Shown here: positions 43,781 through 52,916 of the stretch, piece by piece
Layout: every line of letters starts with the position of its first letter
Position numbering within the stretch: position 1 is the stretch's first letter
DNA from: Thermonema lapsum
Lineage (GTDB): Bacteria > Bacteroidota > Bacteroidia > Cytophagales > Thermonemataceae
Length of the DNA: 64,000 nucleotides
Assembly: GCF_011761635.1 (NCBI RefSeq)
Contig: NZ_JAASRN010000002.1
Span: forward strand, 372,001-436,000
Direction: 5' to 3'
The notes under the pieces: generated by a model
The model's input: only the letters and a program-made list of their open reading frames with translations
Database searches by the model: none
Told to the model about the DNA's origin: nothing
Position numbers and translations under genes: made by a program

Positions 43781-44527
43781 CTATTTGCGAGCAATGAGCA
43801 CAATGTAAGGGGAAAAGTACTTAGATTTCAACGGAATCAACTTACTCAACACCTTACCGCTCAACCACAAGGCTTTCACCATAACACGCACATACCACGG
43901 TTTAGGGGGCTCTTTTTCGAGCCATAGGCTGAATACTTTATAATAATCGCAATGCAATACCTGCAAACCTAAGGCTTCTGCGGCAGTCTGTAAGTGAGTT
44001 TTCGACATACAGGGAATGTAATGCCTGTTGTAGTTCTCACGGTCAAAGGTCTTTTGAATCCAGCCGTTAAGTCCCCGAAAATTGGGGATAGCTATCATCA
44101 AACAGCCTCTGGCGGCGAGAAACTTCGTATGCTGCTCTAAGATGTTGAGCGTGTCAGAGAAGTGCTCAACCAAACCTACCGAAAACACCAAGTCATAGCG
44201 TTTTTGAGGTGTAAAGTCGAAAAAGTCGGCATGAATGACCTCTACTTCTTTGATTGACAAACCATTGCGCTTCCAAAGGTCTTCCATCAACGGGTGGTCT
44301 ATGAAGTAGTCGAGCAGCGCTACCTGTTCAATTTGCAGATATTTTTTCAAGTAAAGTGCGTAAAAGCCGGGGAAGCCCCCCAACTCCAAAGCCGAGCGAA
44401 AAGGCGCCAAACGGTATATTTTTTGAAATACATCTCCAAAAATGTAATTTCGACTGATAGGCTGATAAAGTACCGGATGTCGGAGCCAATAATTTCGCCA
44501 AAATTCCTGCTCAGTAAGCTTTTCCAT
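43781..44527 (-). CDS. Class I SAM-dependent methyltransferase
   Basis: A Rossmann-fold methyltransferase of 248 residues. The SAM-binding motif I reads ALELGGFPGFYALYLKKY, the acidic motif II region is VALLDYF, and the later motif YDLVFSVGLVEHFSD is typical of methyltransferase_11/23 domains. The C-terminal ~90 residues hold two hydrophobic stretches (WYVRVMVKALWLSGKVL, FSPYIVLIARK). The substrate is unknown; such proteins often act in surface-polysaccharide or lipid modification. It is divergent from the MlaF-like gene with 43 bases between them, so the promoters overlap. Confidence 0.8.
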   Translation of the reverse strand: MEKLTEQEFWRNYWLRHPVLYQPISRNYIFGDVFQKIYRLAPFRSALELGGFPGFYALYLKKYLQIEQVALLDYFIDHPLMEDLWKRNGLSIKEVEVIHADFFDFTPQKRYDLVFSVGLVEHFSDTLNILEQHTKFLAARGCLMIAIPNFRGLNGWIQKTFDRENYNRHYIPCMSKTHLQTAAEALGLQVLHCDYYKVFSLWLEKEPPKPWYVRVMVKALWLSGKVLSKLIPLKSKYFSPYIVLIARK

Positions 44528-44570
44528 AAGCTCAAATTATTTCGTATTTTTCGACACAAAGCACAATCTA

Positions 44571-45326
44571 ATGATAGAAATCCGGAATGTAAAAAAGAGC
44601 TTCGCTTCAAAAGAAGTACTCAAAGGCATCAGCGGGCGCTTCGAAAAAGGGCGTTGCAACTTGATTATCGGTGCCAGTGGCACTGGCAAGAGCGTATTGC
44701 TTAAATGCATCGTGGGGCTCATCGAACCCGATGAAGGCGAAGTGCTTTTCAACGGTAAAAATTTCTGGCAAGCCTCTAAACAAGATAAGCTTGCCATACG
44801 TCGTGAAATAGGCATGCTTTTTCAAGGGGGCGCTTTGTTTGATTCCATGACCGTAGAACAAAACGTCATGTTCCCGCTGAACATGCTCACCAATATGCCT
44901 TTGAGCGAGAAGCGCGACCGCGTGTTTGAGTGTTTGCGGCGAGTAGGCTTAGAAGATGCAGCGCACAAAATGCCCTCAGAAATCAGCGGTGGCATGAAAA
45001 AACGTGTGGGCATTGCTCGTGCCATTGTCATGAACTCCAAATATCTGTTTTGCGACGAACCCAACTCGGGGCTCGACCCGCTGACTTCCATCAAAATAGA
45101 CGCCCTGATTAAAGAACTGACCGAAGAATACAATACCACTACCATTGTGGTAACCCACGACATGAACTCGGTACTTGAAATCGGCGACTATATCATGTTC
45201 TTGCACAAAGGACATAAACTATGGGAAGGCAACAAAGAAAGCATTATTGATGCCGAAGTGCCCGAGCTACAAGAGTTTGTTTTTGCAAACAAGATTTTGC
45301 GCTCAATGAAAAAGCATTTACATTAG
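44571..45326 (+). CDS. ABC transporter ATPase, MlaF type
   Basis: The ATPase of a phospholipid or lipid (Mla/MCE-type) transporter, 251 residues. Walker A GASGTGKS (34-41), the Q-loop region MLFQGGALFDSMTVEQNV (the MlaF-specific GALFDS), the signature ISGGMKKRVGIARAI and Walker B YLFCDEPNSGLDPLTS are complete. The MlaF-type signature GGM rather than GGQ supports the lipid-transporter family. No permease (MlaE) or MCE-domain (MlaD) gene lies within the window, so its partners are encoded elsewhere. It is followed 30 bases later by thyA. Confidence 0.9.
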   Translation: MIEIRNVKKSFASKEVLKGISGRFEKGRCNLIIGASGTGKSVLLKCIVGLIEPDEGEVLFNGKNFWQASKQDKLAIRREIGMLFQGGALFDSMTVEQNVMFPLNMLTNMPLSEKRDRVFECLRRVGLEDAAHKMPSEISGGMKKRVGIARAIVMNSKYLFCDEPNSGLDPLTSIKIDALIKELTEEYNTTTIVVTHDMNSVLEIGDYIMFLHKGHKLWEGNKESIIDAEVPELQEFVFANKILRSMKKHLH

Positions 45327-45356
45327 CAGGCTGTCTTGTGTCAAAAAAAGAGCGTT

Positions 45357-46163
45357 ATGTCGAAAAATGAACAACAATATTTAAACCTACTGAAGCACAT
45401 TCTGCAAAACGGAACCAGAAAAGAAGACCGCACCGGCACCGGCACACTGAGTGTGTTCGGCTATCAAATGCGTTTCGACCTGCAAGAAGGCTTTCCGCTG
45501 CTCACCACCAAAAAAGTACACTTCAAATCTATTGTGCATGAATTGTTGTGGTTTATCAAAGGCGATACCAACGTGCGCTATCTGCAAGAAAACGGCGTTA
45601 CCATTTGGGACGAGTGGGCAGACGAGGCAGGTAATTTAGGTCCGGTGTATGGCAAGCAATGGCGCAGCTGGGGCACTGCCGACGGGCAAAACATTGACCA
45701 ACTCAAACAGGTGATTGAAGACATACGCCACACGCCACACTCGCGCCGCCTGCTGGTGAGTGCATGGAATGTAGGCGAACTGCCACAGATGGCTTTGGCT
45801 CCCTGCCATGTGCTGTTTCAGTTTTATGTAGCCGACGGCAAGCTCTCTTGTCAGTTGTATCAGCGCTCGGCAGATACCTTCTTGGGGGTACCGTTCAATA
45901 TTGCATCCTATGCCCTGCTCACCATGATGATAGCACAAATCTGCGAGCTAACTCCTCACGAATTCATCTGGACGGGCGGCGATGTGCATCTTTATTTGAA
46001 TCACCTTGAGCAGGCACGTCTTCAGCTGTCGCGCGAGCCACGCCCGCTGCCACGCGTGCGCTTAAATCCAGCGATAAAAGAAATCGATGCCTTCCGCTAT
46101 GAAGACATCGAGCTGTTAGGCTATGACCCACATCCGGCAATCAAAGCGCCGGTAAGTGTGTAA
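45357..46163 (+). CDS. thyA: Thymidylate synthase
   Basis: Makes dTMP from dUMP using methylene-tetrahydrofolate, 268 residues from the ATG at 45357 (the frame extends seven codons upstream, but this start gives the standard length). The folate-binding [11 protein letters not shown] lies near the N-terminus, the catalytic cysteine in [12 protein letters not shown], followed by the dUMP-binding [19 protein letters not shown] and [11 protein letters not shown]. The C-terminus ends near IKAPVSV, as in the family. It is probably co-transcribed with the MlaF-type gene and ends at a clear terminator. Confidence 0.97.
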   Translation: MSKNEQQYLNLLKHILQNGTRKEDRTGTGTLSVFGYQMRFDLQEGFPLLTTKKVHFKSIVHELLWFIKGDTNVRYLQENGVTIWDEWADEAGNLGPVYGKQWRSWGTADGQNIDQLKQVIEDIRHTPHSRRLLVSAWNVGELPQMALAPCHVLFQFYVADGKLSCQLYQRSADTFLGVPFNIASYALLTMMIAQICELTPHEFIWTGGDVHLYLNHLEQARLQLSREPRPLPRVRLNPAIKEIDAFRYEDIELLGYDPHPAIKAPVSV

Positions 46164-46174
46164 AGACCCACCCC

Positions 46175-46205
46175 GAGGCGCTTATGTCAATCGCCTCTTT
46201 TTTTA
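46175..46205 (+). terminator. Intrinsic terminator after thyA
   Basis: A perfect 6-base G/C-rich stem (46175-46180 with 46192-46197) and an 11-base loop, followed by eight or more T. It lies 11 bases after the thyA stop and next to the end of the convergent J-domain gene. Confidence 0.85.
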
Positions 46206-46673
46206 TTTCATTTTATGCTTTTTCTCGAAGTAAGTATAGGCTTCGTTTAATTTGCGGCATACCTCTTCGGCTATTTGCCGCTTCTTCTCATCCTGATAAA
46301 AGCGGTCGGGATGATACTGCTTCATGAGCTTTTTATATGCCTTGCGTATGTCTTCAAACGAAGCGCCGGGCGGAAGCTCCAAATAGGCATAGTAGCGGGC
46401 TTCTGCGCTTTGTGTGCTCTTGTTGTTGGTCGATGAGGAATGGTGGTTGTTTTGCCCGTAAGCATATTGCTGATAAAACTGCTCGTAGCGCTTTTGCTGA
46501 TACTGTTGATAGCGCGCATACTTTTCTTCGAACTCCTCGAAGGGGTCTTTCCGCTTGTATTGCTTGCGTTCTCTGGTATTTTCTTCTTCCCCAAAGAGAA
46601 ACTCATCCAACTCCTCGTCAAGCGCATCTACCATGTATGACATAAAAATTTTCCAAAATTTATCGGCAAGCAT
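46203..46673 (-). CDS. J-domain protein
   Basis: A small co-chaperone of the DnaJ family, 156 residues. The J domain is at the C-terminus (about 90-150): YAYLELPPGASFEDIRKAYK, then the catalytic KQYHPDRF with the HPD tripeptide that stimulates DnaK, and VCRKLNEAYTYF. The N-terminal part is acidic and then rich in Tyr/Gln/Lys (EKYARYQQYQQKRYEQFYQQ) and probably extended. It has no G/F region or zinc domain, so it is not a classical DnaJ. Its DnaK partner is elsewhere. It stands alone between thyA and the SDR gene. Confidence 0.88.
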   Translation of the reverse strand: MLADKFWKIFMSYMVDALDEELDEFLFGEEENTRERKQYKRKDPFEEFEEKYARYQQYQQKRYEQFYQQYAYGQNNHHSSSTNNKSTQSAEARYYAYLELPPGASFEDIRKAYKKLMKQYHPDRFYQDEKKRQIAEEVCRKLNEAYTYFEKKHKMK

Positions 46674-46737
46674 ACTTTATTAGGTTTTTTGTGTATTTTA
46701 GAGCAAGAACCTGTCCAAAGGTTTGCAATTAAAGCAA

Positions 46738-46750
46738 GTATTTTAAATAC
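46738..46750. promoter_or_regulatory. Palindrome upstream of the dienoyl-CoA-reductase-like gene
   Basis: A 13-base perfect palindrome, GTATTT-T-AAATAC, lying 35 bases before the start codon of the SDR gene. The position fits an operator over the promoter. It differs from the repeat before the marR-fadBA operon, so a common regulator is not shown. Confidence 0.35.
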
Positions 46751-46784
46751 ACAACTCCATCAAACAATTAAAACATAGAAAATT

Positions 46785-47684
46785 ATGGCATTGTACACAC
46801 AACCTATGTTGCCGGAAGGCAGTATGAAAGACCGTGTAATAGTAGTTACAGGCGGGGGCACGGGTTTAGGGCGCTCCATGACAAAATATTTCCTGCAGTT
46901 GGGTGCCCACTGTGTCATTACCAGTCGTAAGCTAGAAGTATTGCAAGAAACAGCCCAAGAACTGGAAAAGGAAACCGGTGGCAAAGTGCTGGCAGTCGCC
47001 TGCGATGTGCGCGACTATGAGTCGGTGGAAAACATGCTCAAGCAAGCTGTGGAACACTTTGGCAAGGTAGATGGCTTGGTAAACAATGCAGCGGGCAATT
47101 TCATCTCTCCTACTGAGCGTTTGTCGCATCGGGCATTCGATACCATCGTGGACATCGTACTGCGAGGCAGCTATTACTGCACCTTGGCATTTGGCAAATA
47201 CTGGATAAAAGAGCAAATACCGGCTACGGTGCTCAACATAGTAACCACTTATGCATGGACCGGTTCGGCTTATGTGGTGCCTTCGGCTTGTGCCAAAGCT
47301 GGCGTGCTGGCTATGACCCGCTCGCTGGCAGTAGAGTGGGCAAAATACAAAATACGCATGAACGCCATTGCACCGGGTCCGTTTCCTACCGAAGGGGCAT
47401 GGAGCCGCCTCTTCCCGCCGGCACTGGCAGAAACAGAGCTGGGACAAAAGCTTAAACCTGAAAACAAAATACCGGTAGGTCGAGTAGGCGAGCACCAAGA
47501 GCTGGCAAACTTGGCAGCCTATTTGATGTCAGACTTCTCTGCTTACATCAATGGCGAAGTGGTAACCATCGACGGCGGTGAATGGCTCAAAGGCGCCGGT
47601 GAGTTCAACATGCTGGACGCTGTGCCTCAGCAGATGTGGGACATGCTCGAGCAAATGGTGAAAGCTAAAAAAGGCAACAGCTAA
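46785..47684 (+). CDS. SDR family oxidoreductase, 2,4-dienoyl-CoA reductase-like
   Basis: A short-chain dehydrogenase of 299 residues. The NADP-binding motif is TGGGTGLGRSMTKYFLQLGA with the R of TSRKLE after strand 2. The NNAAGNF motif and FDTIVDIVLRGSYYCTLAFG follow. At the catalytic site the usual Tyr is replaced: the segment TTYAWTGSAYVVPSACAKAG keeps the lysine but has Ser four residues before it, as in 2,4-dienoyl-CoA reductases. It would help to oxidise unsaturated fatty acids, matching the fad operon 6 kb away. A terminator follows. Confidence 0.85.
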   Translation: MALYTQPMLPEGSMKDRVIVVTGGGTGLGRSMTKYFLQLGAHCVITSRKLEVLQETAQELEKETGGKVLAVACDVRDYESVENMLKQAVEHFGKVDGLVNNAAGNFISPTERLSHRAFDTIVDIVLRGSYYCTLAFGKYWIKEQIPATVLNIVTTYAWTGSAYVVPSACAKAGVLAMTRSLAVEWAKYKIRMNAIAPGPFPTEGAWSRLFPPALAETELGQKLKPENKIPVGRVGEHQELANLAAYLMSDFSAYINGEVVTIDGGEWLKGAGEFNMLDAVPQQMWDMLEQMVKAKKGNS

Positions 47685-47712
47685 ATAATCGTTGTTTTGC
47701 CAATCATCAATC

Positions 47713-47744
47713 AAGGGCACCTGAAAGGGTGCCCTTTTGTTTTC
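47713..47744 (+). terminator. Intrinsic terminator after the dienoyl-CoA-reductase-like gene
   Basis: A perfect 9-base stem (47713-47721 with 47728-47736) and a 6-base loop, followed by a T-rich tail, 29 bases after the stop codon. Confidence 0.9.
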
Positions 47745-47751
47745 GCTTACC

Positions 47752-48264
47752 TTAATCTTCCATTTCTATGTCTTCTTCAAGTTCTATTTCCTCTTCCGTA
47801 TCTATTGGTTTGCCCTTTCCGCGTTGTTTGCGTAATTTTTTTCGCTGTTCTACACGTTCACGAAGTTTCTCTTTCTTTTCTTTTTGCCACTGCTCATACT
47901 TTTTCAACTGTTCATCGTTGAGCTCAGCGCGTATGGCTTCCTCTCTCTTTTCTTGCACGCTTTTCCGTGCTTCAAGATTCGCTTTCATTTTTTCGCGCAT
48001 GGCTTCAGGCTCTGCCTCACGCATAGCCCGGCGTTCTTCGCGTAGCTTTCCCAGCTCTTTTTCTGCTTCTAAATTGATTGCATAAATCTTTTGATACTGC
48101 TCATCGCTCAGGGCAAGCTTTTCTTTCATGCGTTCAGTTATCAGCTTGGCGCGCTGTTCGGGTGTTTTGGGTGCCTTTTGCGGTGTTTTGGGTGCCTTTT
48201 GGGCATGCACGCCCCATGCAAAACACAATGCAACAAGTAGCATCCATACATTTCTGAGTTTCAT
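47752..48264 (-). CDS. Exported Spy/CpxP-like helical protein
   Basis: A 170-residue secreted protein with a signal peptide (ends near GVHAQ). The mature part begins with a tandem repeat KAPKTPQKAPKTPEQRAK and is then one long charged helical region containing the LTxxQ-like LALSDEQYQKIYAINLEAE and IRAELNDEQLKKYEQW, features of periplasmic Spy/CpxP chaperone-like proteins. It ends in a basic stretch and an acidic tail (TEEEIELEEDIEMED). It is probably a periplasmic chaperone or metal/envelope stress protein. Function is inferred from pattern only. Confidence 0.65.
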   Translation of the reverse strand: MKLRNVWMLLVALCFAWGVHAQKAPKTPQKAPKTPEQRAKLITERMKEKLALSDEQYQKIYAINLEAEKELGKLREERRAMREAEPEAMREKMKANLEARKSVQEKREEAIRAELNDEQLKKYEQWQKEKKEKLRERVEQRKKLRKQRGKGKPIDTEEEIELEEDIEMED

Positions 48265-48581
48265 AGTACTTTCTGTTTTTGGTTTTCAATATACTTAGAG
48301 TCTTCTGAGGCGAAAAGGTTTAAAGAGCCCAGACAACAGTGCCTTTTATCATATTCCTCCTTCCTTTACGGCGTAGCTCCTTCATTTGTTTGATGCGATG
48401 CTTTCATTTTTTCTAATTACAGGAGCAAAAGAAAATCTTGCAAAAACAATCATTGACTTCCCTGAAAAAAACATCTCGCCAAGCAACATTTCTGCATTGG
48501 CGAGATGCGAGAATAAAACAGTGGAATTCCAAGCGAATTGTGTATTGCTAACCTTGAAATTCTCAAAGCCGAGGCGGCTAT
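48265..48581. other. Intergenic region with a strong minus-strand terminator, no gene
   Basis: A 317-base gap between two minus-strand genes. It holds the terminator of the upstream lipoprotein gene (listed separately) and, nearer to 48265, the probable promoter of the Spy-like gene. No open frame worth keeping was seen. Confidence 0.55.
48465..48507 (-). terminator. Intrinsic terminator after the lipoprotein gene
   Basis: A perfect 11-base stem (48472-48482 with 48497-48507) and a 14-base loop. On the minus strand it is followed by seven U. It lies about 75 bases beyond the stop codon of the minus-strand lipoprotein gene. Confidence 0.9.
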
Positions 48582-49241
48582 TTAGCGGAACTTAGGACCT
48601 CCCATTATTCTTATACCCTCAAACTTGCCCTCGGTAATGGTAACGCCTTGGTAAGATTCTCGCCTAAAGGGATTATGTTCCTGAATCAGCATTTTTGCCG
48701 AAAAGGTGCCACTCGCCAGCCATTCTCTGCCCGTAAAAGAGTCGAGGTCGGGCTCAATTTTAGTGATGGTGAGGTTCATTTCTGTTCCTTTATTAACCTC
48801 ACTACTAGAAGCTATAAATTGCACTTCACCACCTGCATTGATGGTTTCATAGCGTGAAAACATTGCAAAATTTTCTTTTGATAAGGTATAAGTGGCTGGT
48901 TCGAATTTAAAGTCTTTGATAAAGAAATTTAACCAACCGCGGTGAGGTCTATGGGGCACATCACCATATAGACCAAGACTCAAGCTTCGCGTGTCTTCGT
49001 TATACAGCCCTATATGTTCATCTACATCTCCACCGGTGGTTTTGTTGGTGCGCACCAGCGTATCGTTTACTTTAAATGATACAAAACCATCCGAGTTATC
49101 ATCATTAGTGGAAGGCGCTGTGTTGACAGAGGTCTCGCTTTCCTTTTCTGTGTTGCTGCTGCTGCTTTCTTTTGATGATTCCGAGCCGCAGGATAAGAGC
49201 AACAATGCTCCAAACAAAGTAAGTGAAGCTACGTATTTCAT
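48582..49241 (-). CDS. Putative lipoprotein of unknown function
   Basis: A 219-residue protein with a lipoprotein signal peptide (LLLLSCGSES, C18). A Ser/Glu/Asn-rich linker (about 20-48) leads to a beta-rich domain (FVSFKVNDTLVRTNKTTGG, RGWLNFFIKDFKFEPATYTL, TFSAKMLIQEHN, GVTITEGKFEGIRI). The arrangement resembles Bacteroidota lipoproteins that have a beta-sandwich for binding small ligands, but no family was recognised. The gene is the last ordinary chromosomal gene before the base-composition change. Confidence 0.55.
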   Translation of the reverse strand: MKYVASLTLFGALLLLSCGSESSKESSSSNTEKESETSVNTAPSTNDDNSDGFVSFKVNDTLVRTNKTTGGDVDEHIGLYNEDTRSLSLGLYGDVPHRPHRGWLNFFIKDFKFEPATYTLSKENFAMFSRYETINAGGEVQFIASSSEVNKGTEMNLTITKIEPDLDSFTGREWLASGTFSAKMLIQEHNPFRRESYQGVTITEGKFEGIRIMGGPKFR

Positions 49242-49587
49242 ATGAATTGGAATTTCAAGACATCAAAGTAAGAAAAAAATAATAAAACACCAATTCTGGC
49301 TCAAATTTTTTTATGCAGTAAGGAATTCATAGCCCTTTTCTATCGTAGGTTTCTTATCGGAATTAGTAGCCAATGTAGGTAGATGCCACTTCCAAAAAAC
49401 GAAATAAAACACACAGAAAGCAAGACAGCCTGAGGGATAGGGTGTTTTTTTTGAAATTAAAATTTCTAATTGCAGCATGTGGTCTGTTGAATGAAAGGGC
49501 GCCGTTTTTTCAATCAAAAGTTTTACTATGTTTAAAAATTTCTGTGTAGGTTATGGAATATATTCATAAGGTTCAACATGTAGGAAT
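49242..49587. other. A+T-rich intergenic region before the helicase gene
   Basis: A 346-base gap between divergent genes. It is A+T-rich, with poly-T and poly-A runs but no repeat or supported gene. A 68-codon minus-strand frame (49311-49517) is judged spurious. The promoter of the helicase-methylase pair should lie in the right half. Confidence 0.5.
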
Positions 49588-52500
49588 ATGAGTACAAAAT
49601 TTTTTAACAACAAAAACGACCGAAATCTTTACAATAAGTTTATTGGCATCATCGAAAACATGAAGGATTTGTACGCCTTCTATGCCGCAGTGGGCTATTT
49701 TCGTTCTTCGGGATACTTTGCACTACAGCCCTATCTGAAAAATGTAAAAGAGGTTAAAATACTCGTGGGCATCAATGTCGACCAGCTATTTGCCGAAGCT
49801 CAACGTAAAGGGATTTTATTCTTTGGAGATGAACAGAAAACCAAAGAAGAATTCTTGAACTGGTTTATTCAGGATATTCAAGAAGCTCGATATTCCGAAG
49901 AGGTTGAAAATGGGATTGTACAATTTGTGAATGACATTATCGATGGGCGGATTGAGGTTAGGGCTCATACTTCAAGCACTTTACATGCCAAGTTTTACCT
50001 CTTTTTGCCCGAACACCATAGTGAACACTCCGATGGTTGGGTCATTATGGGTTCTTCGAACCTCACCGATGCTGGGCTGGGTATTAAAAAATCGCCCAAC
50101 TATGAATTAAACATTGCCCTTAAAGATTACGACGATGTACAATTCGCTAAGCAGGAATTTGAAGAATTATGGGCTCAATCGACTCCCATACTGCCCGCCG
50201 ACATCCAAGAGTTTAAGCAAAAAACCCATATAGGGCAAAAGTTTACTCCATTTGAGCTATACATCAAGTTCCTGATTGAATATTTTGGCAAAAACATCGA
50301 CTATGACCCCGACACGGTGGGCGATTTACCCAAGAATTACAAAAAACTCTCGTACCAAATCGATGCCGTAAACCAGGGCTTTCATATGCTTATGGAACAC
50401 AACGGTTTTTTCCTGTCGGACGTGGTGGGGTTGGGAAAAACCGTTGTAGCCACCCTCATAGCCAAGCGTTTTATCAATACCAATGGCTCGTTAAATACTA
50501 AAATACTGGTAGTTTACCCTCCTGCCCTTGAGAAAAACTGGAAAGCAACCTTTCGACAATTCGGCATTGACCGCCATACCAAATTCATTACCAATGGAAG
50601 TCTCGATAAAATTGTAGAAAAAAAAGATTTAGATTATTGGTCCAAAGAAGATTACGATTTAATCATAGTCGATGAGGCGCACCGCTATCGCAACCATACC
50701 TCTCAGGCATTTGCTTATCTTCAACGCATCTGTAAGGCACCCCGTAATGGACAGGGACTTATTCCCGGAAAAAATAAAAAAGTCATACTCATCTCTGCTA
50801 CTCCCCTCAATAACCGCCCACAGGACATTTACCATCAGCTGCTTTTATTTCAGGATGCCCGGCGAAGCACTTTACCAGTTACCAATTTACAGGGTTTTTT
50901 TGCGCCCATTATTAAGGAATTCAAAGAGTTGATGAACCAAGACCAACCCGATATACAAGCCATTCGCAAAATATATGGGAAGATACGCGAAAAGGTCATT
51001 TCACAGATAACGGTTCGCCGCACGCGCCGCGATTTAAAGAACTACCCCAAATACCTCGATGACCTGAAGGCTCAAGGCATTACTTTTCCCGAAATTGCCC
51101 CACCTCGCCCCCAAATTTATCAACTCGATGCCAAGCTGAGCAAACTGTTTTACAAAACCATCTTTTACCTGACCGACGATGAAAAAATCCAGTACTACCG
51201 CTATCAAGCCATCCGATACTTAAAACCCGAAATCGGACAACAGCATTACGAAAAAGCCAACTTGGTTTCACAGTCATTGGCAGGCATCATGAAAACGTTG
51301 ATGGTGAAGCGATTAGAGAGCAGCTTTACCGCTTTTAAAACTTCCTTGCAAAACCTGGCTACCTCCACACAACGAATGATTGAAATGTTTGAAAAGGGGA
51401 AAGTTTTCGTTGCTCCAGATTTAAACATTAACCTCCTCATAGAAAAAGGCTACAGCATGGAAGAGCTGGAAAACCTCATTCTTGAGCTAAATTTAGAAAA
51501 ACCCCAAAATAATGTATTTAGCGCCGATGATTTTGAAGCAGAATTTATTGAGGGCTTACGAAACGACTATAAGCTTTTAACAGAATTACTCAACGAGTGG
51601 AACAAGGTAGAGCATGACCCCAAATTGGAATTATTTTTAAATATTTTCCACAACGAGTTGATGAACAAACAAATTAACCCTACCGGCAAGCTGGTTATTT
51701 TTACCGAAAGCACCGACACAGCTAACTACCTCGCCCAAAAATTAGAAGAACGCTTAAATGTCAAGGTCTTGAACGTCTCGAGCCAGAACATCAACAAACT
51801 ATTCGAAAGCATACAGGCGAACTTCGATGCTAACTACCACGGCGACCAAAAAAATGACTACAATATTCTTATAGCAACCGATGTTTTGGCAGAGGGCATC
51901 AACCTGCACCGGGCTAATGTGATTGTGAATTACGATACCCCATGGAATGCCACCCGCTTAATGCAACGCATTGGGCGCGTAAACCGCATTGGTAGCATCG
52001 CAGGCGTCATTTATAACTACAATTTTTACCCATCGCAACAAGGCGACGAAGAAATACAACTCTACAAAAATGCTTTAGTCAAACTACAGGGCTTTCACTC
52101 TGCATTTGGAGAAGATGCAAAGATTTTTACCCACGAAGAAATGATTGAACAATTCAAACTTTTCAACGAAGGCATGCCCGACGACGAAGACAACCGCCTG
52201 CAGTACTTGCGTTTTATCCGAGAATTTAAAGACAACCATCCCAAAGAGTTTAAACGCATACAAGCGTTTCCGCTTAAAGCACGAACCGCGCGAAGCATCT
52301 GGCAAGCCAACAAGCCCGAAGCCAAAAATTCGTCGGTGGTTTTCCTCAAATCGTCCTATAAAACCGAGTTTTACAAAATTACAGGCGAGGGCGAGGTTAC
52401 TCCCCTCACCTTTATAGAAGCAGCCCAATTGTTCGAAGCCAACGTAAATGAACCACCGTATCATCCTATCCCCAAAAACCACTTTGACCACATTCAGGCT

Positions 52501-52905
52501 GCCTTAAATACATTTGAAAAAGAGTTCCTTAGCCAAAACACCGAAAAAGCCGCTTCAACCGACAAAGCCGATGCCAATACCAAACAAGCCTTAAAGTTCT
52601 TACGCGATTTTAAATCCATTACTCACGATGAAAAGGTAAAGCAGGTTTGTCAGAATCTACAACCTATAGTCGAAAAAGGGACCTATACCCCCTTAGCCAA
52701 CGAACTCAAAAAAATTAGCCAACAATTCTTTAAAAAAAAGTCTCTCAACCTCGCGCAAGTAGATGGCTTGCTGATGAACTTAGCACAAAAGTACGATGCT
52801 TTACCCGCAGAGGATGAAAAAACCAGCCAGAATACAACCCAACCGCAAAGCCTAAACGACATTACCCCCCATATTATCCTATCCGAAACATTTGTTGAGC
52901 CATAA
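49588..52905 (+). CDS. PLD-nuclease/SNF2-type helicase, restriction-like defence protein
   Basis: A 1,105-residue protein combining a nuclease and a DNA translocase. The N-terminal domain carries one phospholipase-D motif: H133 and K135 in TLHAKFYLFL, and GSSNLTDAGL (155-164), which would form an active site in a dimer. The superfamily 2 helicase follows: GLGKT (281-285), DEAH in VDEAHRYRN (362-365), SATPLNNRP (403-411), a long insertion, then LVIFTESTDTANYLAQKLEE and the motif VI region QRIGRVNRIG starting at 793. A charged C-terminal domain follows. Together with the methylase 11 bases downstream it makes a two-gene restriction-like set in which the helicase probably moves along unmodified DNA and cuts it. 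Function is inferred. Confidence 0.85.
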   Translation: MSTKFFNNKNDRNLYNKFIGIIENMKDLYAFYAAVGYFRSSGYFALQPYLKNVKEVKILVGINVDQLFAEAQRKGILFFGDEQKTKEEFLNWFIQDIQEARYSEEVENGIVQFVNDIIDGRIEVRAHTSSTLHAKFYLFLPEHHSEHSDGWVIMGSSNLTDAGLGIKKSPNYELNIALKDYDDVQFAKQEFEELWAQSTPILPADIQEFKQKTHIGQKFTPFELYIKFLIEYFGKNIDYDPDTVGDLPKNYKKLSYQIDAVNQGFHMLMEHNGFFLSDVVGLGKTVVATLIAKRFINTNGSLNTKILVVYPPALEKNWKATFRQFGIDRHTKFITNGSLDKIVEKKDLDYWSKEDYDLIIVDEAHRYRNHTSQAFAYLQRICKAPRNGQGLIPGKNKKVILISATPLNNRPQDIYHQLLLFQDARRSTLPVTNLQGFFAPIIKEFKELMNQDQPDIQAIRKIYGKIREKVISQITVRRTRRDLKNYPKYLDDLKAQGITFPEIAPPRPQIYQLDAKLSKLFYKTIFYLTDDEKIQYYRYQAIRYLKPEIGQQHYEKANLVSQSLAGIMKTLMVKRLESSFTAFKTSLQNLATSTQRMIEMFEKGKVFVAPDLNINLLIEKGYSMEELENLILELNLEKPQNNVFSADDFEAEFIEGLRNDYKLLTELLNEWNKVEHDPKLELFLNIFHNELMNKQINPTGKLVIFTESTDTANYLAQKLEERLNVKVLNVSSQNINKLFESIQANFDANYHGDQKNDYNILIATDVLAEGINLHRANVIVNYDTPWNATRLMQRIGRVNRIGSIAGVIYNYNFYPSQQGDEEIQLYKNALVKLQGFHSAFGEDAKIFTHEEMIEQFKLFNEGMPDDEDNRLQYLRFIREFKDNHPKEFKRIQAFPLKARTARSIWQANKPEAKNSSVVFLKSSYKTEFYKITGEGEVTPLTFIEAAQLFEANVNEPPYHPIPKNHFDHIQAALNTFEKEFLSQNTEKAASTDKADANTKQALKFLRDFKSITHDEKVKQVCQNLQPIVEKGTYTPLANELKKISQQFFKKKSLNLAQVDGLLMNLAQKYDALPAEDEKTSQNTTQPQSLNDITPHIILSETFVEP

Positions 52906-52916
52906 ATAAAAGACTT

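Noticed and set aside
49311-49517. 68-codon minus-strand frame before the helicase gene
   Set aside because: Short, no motif, in an A+T-rich intergenic region; it is not supported by neighbours.
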